From Ramlibacter sp. (GTDB taxonomy: Bacteria; Pseudomonadota; Gammaproteobacteria; Burkholderiales; Burkholderiaceae_C): a DNA stretch of 64,000 bases. Where the stretch lies: assembly GCF_028291745.1 (NCBI RefSeq), contig NZ_JAQGNQ010000066.1, positions 1 through 64,000 of the forward strand, given 5' to 3'. Each line of letters starts with the position of its first letter. The first letter of the stretch is position 1. The position numbers and the translations under genes were made by a program. Of the stretch, positions 23,987 to 33,863 are shown in pieces. Below the pieces are notes generated by a model that was not told the DNA's origin, ran no database searches, and saw nothing but the letters and a program-made list of their open reading frames with translations.

Positions 23987-25326
23987 GCGAACGCGGAATC
24001 ATCGCGCGCCACGCCGGCACCGTGCTGGCCGGGCAGCTGGCCACCATGGCCTTCGGCATCACCGACACGATCGTCGCGGGGCGCTACTCGCAGCAGGCGC
24101 TGGCCGCGCTGTCGGTCGGCTCTGCCGTCTACATCACGGTGTTCGTCGCGCTGATGGGCGTGTTGCAGGCGCTGCTGCCCACGTGGGCCGAACTGCACGG
24201 TGCCGGCCGCCGGCTGGACGTCGGCCGCTCCGTGCGGCAGGCGCTCTATCTCGCCGTGCTCGCCGCCGTCGCCGGTGTCTTCGGCCTGCTGTTCCCCAAT
24301 GCATTGCTGCAAGGCACGCAGGTGCCGGCCGCCTTGCAGAGCGACGTGCGGCACTACCTCGGCGTGCTGGCGCTTGCGCTGCCGCCGGCGCTGCTGTTTC
24401 GCATGTACAGCACGCTGAACCAGAGCCTGGGCAAGCCGCAGCTGGTGACCTGGCTGCAGCTCGGCTCGCTGGCCTGCAAGGTGCCGCTGACGATCTGGTT
24501 CGCCTTCGGCGGCGCCGGGCTGCCGGCACTGGGTGCCGTGGGCTGCGCGTGGGCCACCGTGGTGGTGAACTACGTCTTCCTCGGCATCGCGTTGTGGATG
24601 GTGCGCACCGATGGCCTCTATGCGCCGTACGCCATCTGGCGGCGCATGGAACGCCCGCACTGGCCGACCATCGCGCAGTTCGCGCGCCTGGGCATTCCCG
24701 CGGGCCTCTCGATCGTGGTGGAGGTCACCTCGTTCACGCTGATGTCGCTGTTCATCGCGCGGCAAGGCACCTTGTCGTCCGCCGCCCACCAGATCGCCGC
24801 CAACGTGACCGCCGTGATGTACATGGTGCCGCTGTCGATCGCCATCGCGACCAGCGCGCGCGTGAGTTTCTGGCTGGGCGCCGGCGAGCTGAAGCGGGCC
24901 CGCGGCAGCATCCGCACCGGCTTTCGCATGGGGCTGTCGCTGGCGCTGCTGCTCTCCGGCGTGGTGCTGGCCAGCCGCCATGGCATCGCGGCGCTCTACT
25001 CCGCCGATCCGCACGTGGCGGCCGTTGCCGCCGGCCTGCTGGCGCTGGTGGCGGCCTACCACTGCGGCGATGCCACCCAGGCGCTGTGCGTCTTCGTGCT
25101 GCGCTCCTATCGCGTGGCGGTGGCGCCCCTCATGGCCTATTGCCTCCTGCTGTGGGGCGTGGGCGTGATCGGCGGCTACCAGCTCGCCTATCGCGGCATC
25201 GGCTGCTGGCCGGCGCTGCGCAGCCCTTCGGCCTTCTGGATCGCCAGCAGCGTGGGGCTGGCGCTGCTCGCCGTCATCCTGCCGTTGATCCTGTGGCGGG
25301 CAGTGCGGCGCTTTCGGCCGGCGTGA
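23983..25326 (+). CDS. MATE-family efflux transporter
   Basis: 447 aa, about 12 transmembrane helices, with MATE motifs such as GITDTIVAGRYSQQALAALSVGSAVY at 18-43 and the duplicated half containing RLGIPAGLSIVVEVTSFTLMSLFIA. These use a Na+ or H+ gradient to export drugs or metabolites. The start is TTG 23983 (TTGAGC), overlapping the TGA of the upstream glycosyltransferase; sequence before it in this frame lacks membrane character. Its last 53 bp overlap the 3' end of convergent phoR. Confidence 0.9.
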   Translation: MSERGIIARHAGTVLAGQLATMAFGITDTIVAGRYSQQALAALSVGSAVYITVFVALMGVLQALLPTWAELHGAGRRLDVGRSVRQALYLAVLAAVAGVFGLLFPNALLQGTQVPAALQSDVRHYLGVLALALPPALLFRMYSTLNQSLGKPQLVTWLQLGSLACKVPLTIWFAFGGAGLPALGAVGCAWATVVVNYVFLGIALWMVRTDGLYAPYAIWRRMERPHWPTIAQFARLGIPAGLSIVVEVTSFTLMSLFIARQGTLSSAAHQIAANVTAVMYMVPLSIAIATSARVSFWLGAGELKRARGSIRTGFRMGLSLALLLSGVVLASRHGIAALYSADPHVAAVAAGLLALVAAYHCGDATQALCVFVLRSYRVAVAPLMAYCLLLWGVGVIGGYQLAYRGIGCWPALRSPSAFWIASSVGLALLAVILPLILWRAVRRFRPA

Positions 25327-26635
25327 GCGACTGCGCGCGCACGCGCGCTGCCGGCAGCACGATGGTGAAGGTGGATCCCGCGCCCGGCGTGCTCTCGATC
25401 TTCAGCTCGCCGCCGTGCCGTTGCACCACGTGCTTGACGATCGCCAGCCCGAGCCCGGTGCCGCCCGTCTCGCGCGAGCGGCTGCGATCGACGCGGTAGA
25501 AACGCTCGGTCAGCCGCGGCAGGTGCTCCGCGGCAATCCCGGGACCGGTGTCGTGCACAGCCACGGAATAGCGCCCCGCGTCGCCCGGCCGCACCTGCAC
25601 ATCGACCGAACCACCCGCCGGCGTGTAGCGCACCGCATTGCTCACCAGGTTGGAGAGCGCGCTTTGCCACTCGGTGCCGTTGCCACTGAGCGCCAGCGCG
25701 GGCGCCGGCGCGATGACGATCCGCATGGGCTTGCCCAGGCTCGCGGCCAGCGCACGCCCGTCCTGCTCGCATTGCGCCAGCAGGCTCGCCAGCGGCGTCC
25801 ACTCGCCCTCACCGGGTGGCGGACTGCCCTCGAGCCGCGACAGGGTCAGCAGGTCGCTGACCAGCGTCTGCATGCGCTGCGATTGCTGCGCCATCAGTTG
25901 GAGGTAGCGCGCCCGCTCCTCGCGCGAGAGGTCCAGGGTCTGCAGCGTCTCGACGAAACCCGCCAGCACCGTCAGCGGCGTGCGGATCTCGTGCGACACG
26001 TTGGCGACGAAATCGCGCCGCATCCCTTCGGCCTGTTCCACCGCCGTGACGTCGCGCGAGAGCAGCAGGCGCCGTCCCTCGCCATAGGGATGCAGGTGCA
26101 GCGAGAGCTTGCGCGGGCGGCTGGCGGCGCTGCCGGGGGCGGTGACCGTCACGTCCTGCGCATAGTTGCCGCCATGGTAGAAGGCCGAGAAGCCGGGGTC
26201 GCGCAGCAGGTGCACGATCTGCTGCTTGAGGTCGCGTTCGGGGTCGAGCCCCAGGTGCACGGCGGCGGTCTGGTTGCACCACTCGATACGGGCCTGCGGA
26301 TCCAGCAGCACCACGCCGTTGGGCGAACCGCGGATGGCGTCGAGAAAGGCGTCGAGCCGACGCTCGGCGTCCTGAACCTGCTGCTCGCGCGCGGCCAGGG
26401 CGCGACGGGCGCGATCCGCGGCCTCGCCCCACCAGCCGCCGTGGATCGGCGCGCCGCGCAATTGCGCCGTGCGCAGCCAGCGCAGCACCCGCGCGGCGCG
26501 AAAGGTATCGATCGCAAACCAGAGTGCGGCGCCCGCTGCGATGCCGACGACAGCCCCCCGCTCTCCCTGCAGCAGCGCCCCCGCCACCAGGCCCGCAAGG
26601 AGCGCCAGCGCGAACAGCAGGACGCGTCCCGTCAT
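25274..26635 (-). CDS. phoR: Phosphate regulon sensor histidine kinase
   Basis: 453 aa. Two membrane segments lie at about 5-22 and 27-44, a PAS domain at about 92-200, the HisKA phosphoacceptor H215 in VSHEIRTPL, and HATPase_c motifs (NLVSNAVRYTP, DTGPGI, GGTGLGLAIVKHV). It senses phosphate sufficiency through PstSCAB/PhoU and phosphorylates PhoB. Last gene of the pst/pho operon. Its ribosome binding site GAAGG lies in the intercistronic repeat at 26643-26693. The 3' end overlaps the convergent MATE gene by 53 bp. Confidence 0.96.
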   Translation of the reverse strand: MTGRVLLFALALLAGLVAGALLQGERGAVVGIAAGAALWFAIDTFRAARVLRWLRTAQLRGAPIHGGWWGEAADRARRALAAREQQVQDAERRLDAFLDAIRGSPNGVVLLDPQARIEWCNQTAAVHLGLDPERDLKQQIVHLLRDPGFSAFYHGGNYAQDVTVTAPGSAASRPRKLSLHLHPYGEGRRLLLSRDVTAVEQAEGMRRDFVANVSHEIRTPLTVLAGFVETLQTLDLSREERARYLQLMAQQSQRMQTLVSDLLTLSRLEGSPPPGEGEWTPLASLLAQCEQDGRALAASLGKPMRIVIAPAPALALSGNGTEWQSALSNLVSNAVRYTPAGGSVDVQVRPGDAGRYSVAVHDTGPGIAAEHLPRLTERFYRVDRSRSRETGGTGLGLAIVKHVVQRHGGELKIESTPGAGSTFTIVLPAARVRAQSLTPAESAALPATGSTAG

Positions 26636-26642
26636 TCGGAAG

Positions 26643-26693
26643 CCTTCGTGCTACGAACTGCGGTATTCGCCTTGGCAGCGGCCCGGCGGCTCA
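26643..26693 (-). repeat. Intercistronic repeat, copy 2 (phoB/phoR junction)
   Basis: Second copy of the element at 971-1023. On the minus strand it starts with the phoB stop TGA and GCCGCCGGGCCGCTGCCAAG and ends with CTACGAAGG, the GAAGG standing 7 nt before the phoR ATG. Relative to copy 1 it has small indels and substitutions but the same end-to-end placement. Confidence 0.7.
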
Positions 26694-27383
26694 TCGGGTC
26701 TCGGCCGTGATGCGATAGCCCGCACCGCGCACGGTTTCCACCAGCACCCCCGCGGTGCCGAGCGCCTCGCGCAGGCGCTTGACGTGCACGTCCACCGTGC
26801 GCTCCTCGATGAAGACGTGGTCGCCCCACACGCGATCCAGCAGCTGCGCGCGGCTGTGCACGCGCTCGGGATTCTTCATCAGGTAGTGCAGCAGCTTGAA
26901 CTCGGTGGGGCCCAGCTTCAGCGGCTCGCCGCGCCAGCTCACGCGATGCGTGCCGGGGTCCAGCAGCAGCTGGCCCACCTGCACGGCTTCGTCGGTCTTC
27001 TCGGGGGCGCGCCGGCGCAGCACGGCGCGGATGCGCGCCAGCAGTTCCTGGGTGGAGAACGGCTTGGTGATGTAGTCGTCGGCGCCGGCGTCCAGGCCGG
27101 CCACCTTGTCGGGCTCGTCGCCGCGGGCGGTGAGCATCAGGATGGGAACGGCGCGCGTGCGGGCATCGCCCCGCCAGCGGCGCGCCAGCTCCAGGCCGCT
27201 GCGCCCGGGCAGCATCCAGTCCAGGAGGATCAGGTCCGGCAGCATGGCGTCGATCTCGCGCTGCGCGGCCTCGCCGTCGTCCACCCACACCGGCGTGAAG
27301 CCGTTGTGGCGCAGGTTGACGCACACCAGTTCGGCGATGGCGGGCTCGTCCTCGACGACCAGCACGCGGGGCAGGTGCTTCAT
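26691..27383 (-). CDS. phoB: Phosphate regulon response regulator
   Basis: 230 aa OmpR-type regulator. Phosphoacceptor D55 (LILLDWMLPG), conserved K108 (YITKPFS), acidic pocket ED at 11-12, and a C-terminal winged helix (LGPTEFKLLHYLMKNPERVHSRAQLLDRVWG). It binds Pho boxes such as the one before pstC at 30874-30891. ATG 27383 lies 11 nt after phoU. Its stop codon is inside the intercistronic repeat. Confidence 0.97.
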   Translation of the reverse strand: MKHLPRVLVVEDEPAIAELVCVNLRHNGFTPVWVDDGEAAQREIDAMLPDLILLDWMLPGRSGLELARRWRGDARTRAVPILMLTARGDEPDKVAGLDAGADDYITKPFSTQELLARIRAVLRRRAPEKTDEAVQVGQLLLDPGTHRVSWRGEPLKLGPTEFKLLHYLMKNPERVHSRAQLLDRVWGDHVFIEERTVDVHVKRLREALGTAGVLVETVRGAGYRITAETR

Positions 27384-27393
27384 GGTGCGCCCC

Positions 27394-28098
27394 TTACCGG
27401 ATCGCGGATTCGATGTGCTCCATCGAGCTGTGGCGCACGTCCGCGCCCTTGACCACGTAGATGATGAACTCCGCGATGTTGGTGGCATGGTCGCCGATGC
27501 GCTCGATGGCCTTGGCCACGAACAGCAGGTCGAGGCTGCTGGAAATGGTACGCGGGTCTTCCATCATGTAGGTGATCAGCTTGCGCACGAAACCGTCGAA
27601 CTCGCGATCGAGCAGGTCGTCCTCCTTCATGATCGCCACGGCGGCGGCGGTGTCGAGCCGGGCGAACGCATCCAGCACCTTACGCAATTGCGCCGAGGCC
27701 AGGTCGGCGGCCACGCCCAGCTCGCTGGCCGGCAGGTTGCGCACCATGCCGCTCTTCTCCAGGATCGACTGCACCATGCGGGCGATGCGCCGCGCCTCGT
27801 CGCCCACGCGCTCGAGGTTCGCCGTCGTCTTGGAAATGGCCATCAACAGGCGCAGGTCGCGCGCGGTCGGCTGGCGCCGCGCGATCACGCTGGACAGCTC
27901 GCGGTCGATCTCCACTTCCATCTGGTTGACGCGGTCCTCGGTGGCGATCACCTGGCGCGCCACCTCGCCGTCGAAGTGCGACAGGGCCAGGATCGCCTGC
28001 CGGATCTGCGACTCCACCAGCCCGCCCATCTGCATGACGCGGGCGGAGAGCGCATTGAGTTCGCTGTCGAACTGGGTTGAAAGATGCTTGTCTGCCAT
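27394..28098 (-). CDS. phoU: Phosphate signalling protein PhoU
   Basis: 234 aa, two PhoU three-helix repeats with acidic metal-binding motifs (EDRVNQMEVEIDRELSSVI and the later ERIGDHATNIAEFIIYVVKG). It dampens PhoR signalling and Pst transport when phosphate is plentiful. It lies 10 nt after pstB in the operon. Confidence 0.97.
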   Translation of the reverse strand: MADKHLSTQFDSELNALSARVMQMGGLVESQIRQAILALSHFDGEVARQVIATEDRVNQMEVEIDRELSSVIARRQPTARDLRLLMAISKTTANLERVGDEARRIARMVQSILEKSGMVRNLPASELGVAADLASAQLRKVLDAFARLDTAAAVAIMKEDDLLDREFDGFVRKLITYMMEDPRTISSSLDLLFVAKAIERIGDHATNIAEFIIYVVKGADVRHSSMEHIESAIR

Positions 28099-28108
28099 CG
28101 CGAATTCC

Positions 28109-28891
28109 TCAGCCGAAACGGCCCGTGATGTAGTCCTCGGTCTCCTGGCGCCGCGGCTTGAAGAAGATCTGCTCGGTCTCCCCCACCTCGATCAGATCGC
28201 CCAGGTACATGTAGGCGGTGTAGTCGGACACGCGCGCCGCCTGCTGCATGTTGTGGGTGACGATCACCACCGTGACGTCCTTCTTCAGCTCGATGATCAG
28301 CTCCTCGATCTTGCCGGTGGAAATCGGGTCGAGCGCGGAACAGGGTTCGTCGAGCAGCAGCACCTCGGGCTTGATCGCGATGCCGCGGGCGATGCACAGG
28401 CGCTGCTGCTGGCCCCCGGAAAGCCCGGCGCCGCTCTGGCGCAACTTGTCCTTGACCTCGTCCCAGAGGGCTGCCTTGCCCAGCGCCCATTCGACGCGTT
28501 CGTCCATGTCGGCGTCACCGAGCTTCTCGAACAGGCGCACGCCGAAGGCGATGTTGTCGTAGATCGACATCGGAAAGGGCGTGGGCTTCTGGAACACCAT
28601 GCCCACCTTGGCGCGGATCAGGGCGACGTCCTTCTTCGAGCTCAGCAGGTCCTCGCCATCGAGGACGATCCGGCCCTCGGCCCGCTGGTCGGGGTACAGC
28701 TCGTACATGCGGTTGAAGGTGCGCAGCAGCGTCGACTTGCCGCAGCCGGACGGGCCGATGAAGGCCGTGACCTTGTGCTCGGGGATGTCGAGGTCGATGT
28801 TCTTCAGCGCGTGGAACTTGCCGTAGTAGAAGTTCAGGTCGCGCACCGCCAGCTTGGCAGCCGCGGCTTGGGGAACGGAGGTGGCTTGCAT
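28109..28891 (-). CDS. pstB: Phosphate ABC transporter ATPase
   Basis: 260 aa from ATG 28891 (a TTG codon directly before it is a less likely start). Walker A GPSGCGKS is at 46-53, the signature LSGGQ at 157-161 and Walker B with D-loop [11 protein letters not shown] at 178-188. The PstB-specific [15 protein letters not shown] follows Walker A. It lies 8 nt after pstA. Confidence 0.97.
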   Translation of the reverse strand: MQATSVPQAAAAKLAVRDLNFYYGKFHALKNIDLDIPEHKVTAFIGPSGCGKSTLLRTFNRMYELYPDQRAEGRIVLDGEDLLSSKKDVALIRAKVGMVFQKPTPFPMSIYDNIAFGVRLFEKLGDADMDERVEWALGKAALWDEVKDKLRQSGAGLSGGQQQRLCIARGIAIKPEVLLLDEPCSALDPISTGKIEELIIELKKDVTVVIVTHNMQQAARVSDYTAYMYLGDLIEVGETEQIFFKPRRQETEDYITGRFG

Positions 28892-28899
28892 CAAGGCGT

Positions 28900-29793
28900 T
28901 CAGAGCTTGCTGCGCGTGAACACGCGCGCCGCGATGTTGAGGCCGAGGACGGCCAGGGTGATGAGGAACACGCCGGCCCAGGCCAGCTGCTGCCAGTTCT
29001 CGTAGGGGCTCATGGCGAACTTGAAGATGGTGACCGGCAGGCTGGCCATGGGCTGGCCCAGGTCGGAGGTGAAGAACTGGTTGTTCAGGGCGGTGAACAG
29101 CAGCGGCGCGGTTTCACCGGCGATCCGCGCCACGGCCAGCAGCACGCCGGTGACCACGCCGGCGCGGGCCGAGCGCAGCGTGATCTTCAGGATGACCTTC
29201 CACTTGGGGGCGCCCAGCGCATAAGCCGCTTCGCGCAGGCCGGAGGGCACCAGCAGCAGCATGTTCTCGGTGATGCGGATCACGATGGGAATCACGATCA
29301 GCGCCAGCGCGATCGCACCGGCCCAGGCCGAGAACTGGTGGAAGCGCGCGACCAGCACCGCGTAGACGAACAGGCCGATCACGATCGAGGGCGCCGACAG
29401 CAGGATGTCGTTGACGAAGCGCGTGCTGTTGCCCAGCCAGCCCTTGGCGTCGTACTCGGCGAGGTAGATGCCGGCCATCACGCCGATGGGCGTGCCGACG
29501 AAGGTGGCCAGCAGCACCATCAGCAGCGAACCCCAGATGGCATTGAGCAGGCCGCCGGCGTCATTGGGCGCCGGGGTCGACTGGCTCAGGGTCGCCCAGG
29601 TCAGGCCGGCGAAGCCCAGTCGCACCGTGTCCCACAAGATCCAGACCAGCCAGAACACGCCGAAGGCCATGGCGCCGAGCGACAGCGTCAGGGCGATGCG
29701 GTTGACGCGCTTGCGGCGCAGGTACATGCGCTCCTGCTGCTGCGCGCGGTCGGCAGCGCGCAGCAGGCCTTGCGACGTACTGGTGATGGTCAT
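28900..29793 (-). CDS. pstA: Phosphate ABC transporter permease PstA
   Basis: 297 aa, six membrane helices, with the permease EAA-like loop ([20 protein letters not shown]) near 195-215. It pairs with PstC to form the phosphate channel. ATG 29793 overlaps the pstC stop as ATGA. Confidence 0.96.
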   Translation of the reverse strand: MTITSTSQGLLRAADRAQQQERMYLRRKRVNRIALTLSLGAMAFGVFWLVWILWDTVRLGFAGLTWATLSQSTPAPNDAGGLLNAIWGSLLMVLLATFVGTPIGVMAGIYLAEYDAKGWLGNSTRFVNDILLSAPSIVIGLFVYAVLVARFHQFSAWAGAIALALIVIPIVIRITENMLLLVPSGLREAAYALGAPKWKVILKITLRSARAGVVTGVLLAVARIAGETAPLLFTALNNQFFTSDLGQPMASLPVTIFKFAMSPYENWQQLAWAGVFLITLAVLGLNIAARVFTRSKL

Positions 29794-30809
29794 GACCGTG
29801 CGCCCTCGTTGCGGCGCAGGCGCGCCAGCAGCAGCTTGGACAGCGACAGCACGACGAAGGTGATGAAGAACAGCACCAGGCCCAGGTAGATCAGCGCCGC
29901 CTGGTGCATGCCCTCGCCCGCTTCGGCGAATTCGTTGGCGAGCGCCGAGGTGATGCTGTTGGCGGGCGCGAACAGGCTGAAGGGTTGGAGCTGGTTGAAA
30001 TTGCCGATCACGAAGGTGACCGCCATGGTCTCGCCCAGTGCGCGGCCCAGGCCCAGCATGATCCCGCCGATGACGCCGCCCTTGGTATAGGGCAGCACCA
30101 CCCGCGACACGACCTCCCAGGTCGTCGATCCCAGTGCGTACGCGGACTCCTTCAGCATCGGCGGGGTGACGTCGAACACGTCGCGCATCACCGCGGAAAT
30201 GAAGGGAATGATCATGATCGCCAGGATGATTCCGGCGCACAGCATGCCGATGCCCACCGGCGGGCCCGAAAACAGCGCCCCGAGCACGGGCACCTTGCCG
30301 AAAGCCGATTGCAGCGGCTGTTGCACCCAGCTGGCCAGCACCGGCCCGAACACCAGCAGGCCCCACATGCCGTAGACGATGGAGGGCACGGCGGCCAGCA
30401 GCTCGATCGCGGTGCCGAGCGGGCGCTTCAGCCACGAGGGTGACAGCTCGGTGAGGAACACCGCGATGCCGAAGCTGACCGGCACGGCGATCACCAGGGC
30501 GATCAGCGATGTGACGAGCGTGCCGACGATCATCACGCCGCCGCCGAAGTTTTCGCTGACCGGGTCCCACACGCTGTTCGTGAGGAAGCTCAGGCCGTAC
30601 TTCTCGATGGCGGGCCACGCGCCGATGAACAGCGAGACCAGGATGCCGGCCAGCAAGGCCAGCGTGAGCAGCGCCGCGGCGCATGCGGCCCAGCCGAACA
30701 GGCGGTCGACGAACGCGCTGACGCCAGCGCGCAGGTTCTGCGCGATGGAGGGGCCGACACGCGTCGGGGTCGACAGGCTGCGCTGGCCTGCGGGGGCTGT
30801 GGAGGACAC
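29790..30809 (-). CDS. pstC: Phosphate ABC transporter permease PstC
   Basis: 339 aa, about six helices, with the EAA loop [21 protein letters not shown] and [18 protein letters not shown]. Start GTG 30809 ([10 protein letters not shown]) has only a weak purine stretch upstream. It is the first gene of the operon and lies just behind a Pho box. pstS, usually immediately upstream, is not here; a small exported protein is found instead. Confidence 0.96.
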   Translation of the reverse strand: MSSTAPAGQRSLSTPTRVGPSIAQNLRAGVSAFVDRLFGWAACAAALLTLALLAGILVSLFIGAWPAIEKYGLSFLTNSVWDPVSENFGGGVMIVGTLVTSLIALVIAVPVSFGIAVFLTELSPSWLKRPLGTAIELLAAVPSIVYGMWGLLVFGPVLASWVQQPLQSAFGKVPVLGALFSGPPVGIGMLCAGIILAIMIIPFISAVMRDVFDVTPPMLKESAYALGSTTWEVVSRVVLPYTKGGVIGGIMLGLGRALGETMAVTFVIGNFNQLQPFSLFAPANSITSALANEFAEAGEGMHQAALIYLGLVLFFITFVVLSLSKLLLARLRRNEGARS

Positions 30810-30873
30810 TCGCTCGCTTTCGTCGATTGCGCGGCGTCGGGCCGCGCGGCAAGCGTCACTCTATGGCGGTGGG

Positions 30874-30891
30874 ATGACAGTTCTGTGACAC
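30874..30891 (-). promoter_or_regulatory. Pho box of the pst-pho operon
   Basis: On the minus strand GTGTCAC-AGAA-CTGTCAT gives two 7-bp repeats with the 4-bp spacing of PhoB sites. CATAGA at 30865-30860 is a plausible -10 box 8 nt downstream. PhoB~P activation of pstC from here is expected from family knowledge. Confidence 0.8.
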
Positions 30892-30938
30892 TGTCATCGA
30901 TTCGCGCGGCAGCCAGGGCCAGCGCCCGTGAACGGGCC

Positions 30939-31418
30939 CTAGAAGCGCACCCCGGCCGAGAAGCGCAGGCTGTCGTGGGCGCCGGGGCTGCGCATCGGCT
31001 GCTCGTACGACAGCCGCAGGAAACTGCTGTGCAGGTCGTAGCGCAGTGCCAGCCCCAGGCGTTCCTGCCCGAGCTGGCGGGTGAAGTGCATGGACAGCGC
31101 ATTGCCGTCACCGAAGCGGTAGCCGCCCCCGAGACTCATGACGTCGTTGTCCAGGCTGCGGCCGATGCCGCCGCGGGCGAACCACCGCTCGCCCGCTTCC
31201 AGCGACAGGCCGCTGCCGCTGAAGGAACTGGCCGTGGCCAGGCGCATGCCGCCCCAGGCCAGCAGCGGCGCAGCGGGCGTCAGCTCGGGCTCGCCCCGCC
31301 AGGCGGGCGCGGTGAGCGTGTAGTTGGCCGGGGCCAGTTGCGCGAATGCGGCGCCCGCGCCCAGCAGCAGGCCGGCCCAGAAGACCGGCATGAGGAGGCG
31401 GGAGTGAAGGCGGCGCAT
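30939..31418 (-). CDS. Small exported, outer-membrane-like protein
   Basis: 159 aa with a signal peptide at 1-26 (cleavage after AFA). The mature part shows repeated amphipathic strands separated by turns (GGGYRFGDGNALSMHFTRQ, LGLALRYDLHSSFLRLSYEQP) and ends in VRF, fitting a small beta-barrel. No named family is recognised. It lies upstream of and codirectional with pstC, with the Pho box between them, so it is probably a separate transcript. Confidence 0.75.
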   Translation of the reverse strand: MRRLHSRLLMPVFWAGLLLGAGAAFAQLAPANYTLTAPAWRGEPELTPAAPLLAWGGMRLATASSFSGSGLSLEAGERWFARGGIGRSLDNDVMSLGGGYRFGDGNALSMHFTRQLGQERLGLALRYDLHSSFLRLSYEQPMRSPGAHDSLRFSAGVRF

Positions 31419-31504
31419 GGATTCACTCTAGACGCAGCCCGGGAATTGCGCATCTCCACTTGGTGCTTTTGTGGTGGCTGCGCGACGGGTCGGGACTGGC
31501 TCCT

Positions 31505-31586
31505 TCCCCCTTTGGGGGAGGGTTGGGGTGGGGGCGCTCGGGGAGTCGCCCTCACCCCAGCCCTCTCCCGCAAGCGGGAGAGGGAG
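31505..31586. repeat. Interspersed palindromic element before glmM 3' end
   Basis: Two small hairpins, TCCCCC-ttt-GGGGGA (31505-31519) and CTCTCCCGC-AA-GCGGGAGAG (around 31563-31583), flank arms gagggttggggtg and ccctcaccccagccctc that also pair with each other. It lies between glmM and the small exported gene. The ccctctcccgcaagcgggagag core is of a kind commonly dispersed in proteobacterial genomes; it could also end the glmM transcript. Confidence 0.65.
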
Positions 31587-31606
31587 CAAGTCCATGCAAG
31601 AAAGGC

Positions 31607-32941
31607 TCAGCCGGCGCGCACGGCCTCGACCAGGCGTTCGGCGCTGCGCTGCGCGACGGCTGCCTCGCTGGCTTCGACCATCACCCGCAGCACCGGCTCG
31701 GTGCCGCTGGCGCGGATCAGGATGCGGCCGGAGCCGGCCAGTTCCTTTTGCAGGCGATCGCACTCGGCGGCGAGCCGGTCGTTCTTCTTCCAGTCCTGCC
31801 CGGGCGCCAGGCGCACGTTGATCAGCGTCTGCGGGAACAGGGTCACGCCCTCGAGCAGTTGCGCCAGCGACTTGCCGCTGCGCACGCACGCCTGCAGCAC
31901 CTGCAAGGCGCTGATCAGGCCGTCGCCCGTGGTGTGCTTGTCCAGGCAAAGCAGGTGGCCGGAGCCCTCGCCGCCCAGCAGCCAGCGGCGCTTCTCGAGT
32001 TCTTCCAGCACGTAGCGGTCACCCACCTTGGCGCGCACGAACTCCACGTCGCGCTGCTTGAGCGCGAGCTCCACCGCCATGTTGGTCATGAGCGTGCCGA
32101 CCGCCCCCGGCACCCGCTCGCCGCGCTGCAGCCGGTCGATCACCATCAGGAACAGCAGTTCGTCACCGTTGAACAGGCGCCCCTGCGCATCGACCACCTG
32201 CAGCCGGTCGGCGTCGCCGTCCAGGGCGATGCCGAAGTCGGCGCGATTGGCACGCACCGCGCTGACCAGTGCCTCGGGGTGGGTGGCGCCGACGCGGTCG
32301 TTGATGTTCAGGCCGTCGGGCGAACAGCCGATGCAGAACACCTCGGCGCCCAGCTCGTGGAAGACCTTGGGCGCGATGTGATACGCGGCGCCATGCGCCG
32401 AATCCACCGCGATCTTCATGCCCTTGAGGGTGAGATCGTGGGCGAAGGTGCTCTTGCAGAATTCGATGTAGCGGCCCGCCGCATCGTCCAGGCGGCGCGT
32501 CTTGCCCAGGTTGCCGGAGTTCGCCCACTGCGGCGGCTCCAGGAGCGCGGCCTCGACGTCGATCTCCCACTGGTCCGGCAGCTTGGTGCCTTGCTCGCTG
32601 AAAAACTTGATGCCGTTGTCCGGATACGGGTTGTGGCTGGCGCTGATCACCACGCCCAGGCTCGCCCGTTGCGCCCGCGTGAGATAGGCCACGCCCGGGG
32701 TCGGCAGCGGCCCGAGCAACACCACGTCGACGCCGGCGGAGTTGAAGCCCGACTCCAGCGCGCTTTCCAGCATGTAGCCGGAGATCCGCGTGTCCTTGCC
32801 GATCAGGACGGTGGGGCGCTCCTCGGTGCGTTTGAGCACGCGGCCGACGGCGTGCGCCAGGCGCAGCACGAAATCCGGAGTGATGGGTGCTTCGCCGACC
32901 GTGCCACGGATGCCGTCGGTGCCGAAAAACTTTCTGGTCAT
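31607..32941 (-). CDS. glmM: Phosphoglucosamine mutase
   Basis: 444 aa. It converts glucosamine-6-P to glucosamine-1-P for UDP-GlcNAc synthesis. The catalytic phosphoserine loop is VISASHNP with S102; the metal-binding DGDADR and a C-terminal phosphate-binding loop [14 protein letters not shown] are present. Its ATG overlaps the folP stop (ATGA), in the conserved ftsH-folP-glmM order. Confidence 0.97.
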   Translation of the reverse strand: MTRKFFGTDGIRGTVGEAPITPDFVLRLAHAVGRVLKRTEERPTVLIGKDTRISGYMLESALESGFNSAGVDVVLLGPLPTPGVAYLTRAQRASLGVVISASHNPYPDNGIKFFSEQGTKLPDQWEIDVEAALLEPPQWANSGNLGKTRRLDDAAGRYIEFCKSTFAHDLTLKGMKIAVDSAHGAAYHIAPKVFHELGAEVFCIGCSPDGLNINDRVGATHPEALVSAVRANRADFGIALDGDADRLQVVDAQGRLFNGDELLFLMVIDRLQRGERVPGAVGTLMTNMAVELALKQRDVEFVRAKVGDRYVLEELEKRRWLLGGEGSGHLLCLDKHTTGDGLISALQVLQACVRSGKSLAQLLEGVTLFPQTLINVRLAPGQDWKKNDRLAAECDRLQKELAGSGRILIRASGTEPVLRVMVEASEAAVAQRSAERLVEAVRAG

Positions 32942-33792
32942 GTCCTGCCTTCTGCCGGCCCGGCCAGGGCCTCCTGCGTCGCGCTCCATACCTTGAGCGC
33001 GGCCGCTGTCTCGCGCACATCGTGCACCCGCACGATGCGCGCTCCCTTTTCGACGGCCAGCACCGCCGCCGCCACGCTCGCCGCCATGCGGTGCTGCACC
33101 GACTCGCCCGTGATCGTTCCGAGCGAGGACTTGCGCGACCAGCCCGCCAGCAGCGGATAGCCCTCGTGCAGCAGCTCGCGCTGGCGCGCCAGCAGCGCGA
33201 AGTTCTGTTCGACCGTCTTGCCGAAGCCGATGCCCGGGTCCCAGGCGATGCGCCCCACCGAGACCCCGCGCAGCCGCAGGGCCGCGCTGCGCTCGCGCAG
33301 GAACTCGCGCACCTGCGGCACGGCATCGCCCAGCATCGGCGAGCGTTGCATGGTCTGCGGCTCGCCGTGCATGTGCATCAGGCAGATGCCGCAGGAGGCA
33401 TGGACAGCGATCGCATCCAGCGCGCCCGGCCGCTGCAGCGCCCAGATGTCGTTGATGATGTCGGCGCCCAGATCCAGCGCATCGCGCATCAGCTCCGGCT
33501 TGTAGGTGTCCACCGAGATCGGCACCTGCAGGCGCACCGCCTCGCGCAGCACCGGCAGCACCCGCGCGCGCTCTTCCTCGAGCGTCACCGGCGCCACGCC
33601 GGGCCGGCTCGATTCGCCGCCGATGTCCAGGATGTGCGCGCCTTCGCGCAGCAACTGCTCGCAGTGGTCCAGCGCCGTGCGCGTGCTCACGAAGCAGCCG
33701 CCGTCGGAGAACGAATCCGGCGTGACGTTGACGATCCCCATCACCAGCGGACCGGACAGGTCGAGGGCGAAACGGGTGGTCTGCCACTGCAT
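32938..33792 (-). CDS. folP: Dihydropteroate synthase
   Basis: 284 aa folate enzyme joining pABA and the pterin diphosphate; target of sulfonamides. The signatures are [14 protein letters not shown] near 19-32, [10 protein letters not shown] near 56-65, and DPGIGFGK with GWSRKS in the C-terminal half. ATG 33792. A hairpin (33823-33843) separates it from ftsH. Confidence 0.97.
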   Translation of the reverse strand: MQWQTTRFALDLSGPLVMGIVNVTPDSFSDGGCFVSTRTALDHCEQLLREGAHILDIGGESSRPGVAPVTLEEERARVLPVLREAVRLQVPISVDTYKPELMRDALDLGADIINDIWALQRPGALDAIAVHASCGICLMHMHGEPQTMQRSPMLGDAVPQVREFLRERSAALRLRGVSVGRIAWDPGIGFGKTVEQNFALLARQRELLHEGYPLLAGWSRKSSLGTITGESVQHRMAASVAAAVLAVEKGARIVRVHDVRETAAALKVWSATQEALAGPAEGRT

Positions 33793-33822
33793 GGCCGGAT
33801 TGTGCGTCAGCAAGGAAAGCGA

Positions 33823-33843
33823 AAGGGCCCGCGAGGGGCCCTT
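33823..33843 (-). terminator. Hairpin between ftsH and folP
   Basis: AAGGGCCC/GGGCCCTT, an 8-bp perfect stem, lies 20 bp after the ftsH stop. It is followed on the minus strand by TCGCTTTCC rather than a solid T run, so it is a partial terminator or RNA-processing structure. Confidence 0.5.
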
Positions 33844-33863
33844 ATGCACGGATCGCGGAAGTT

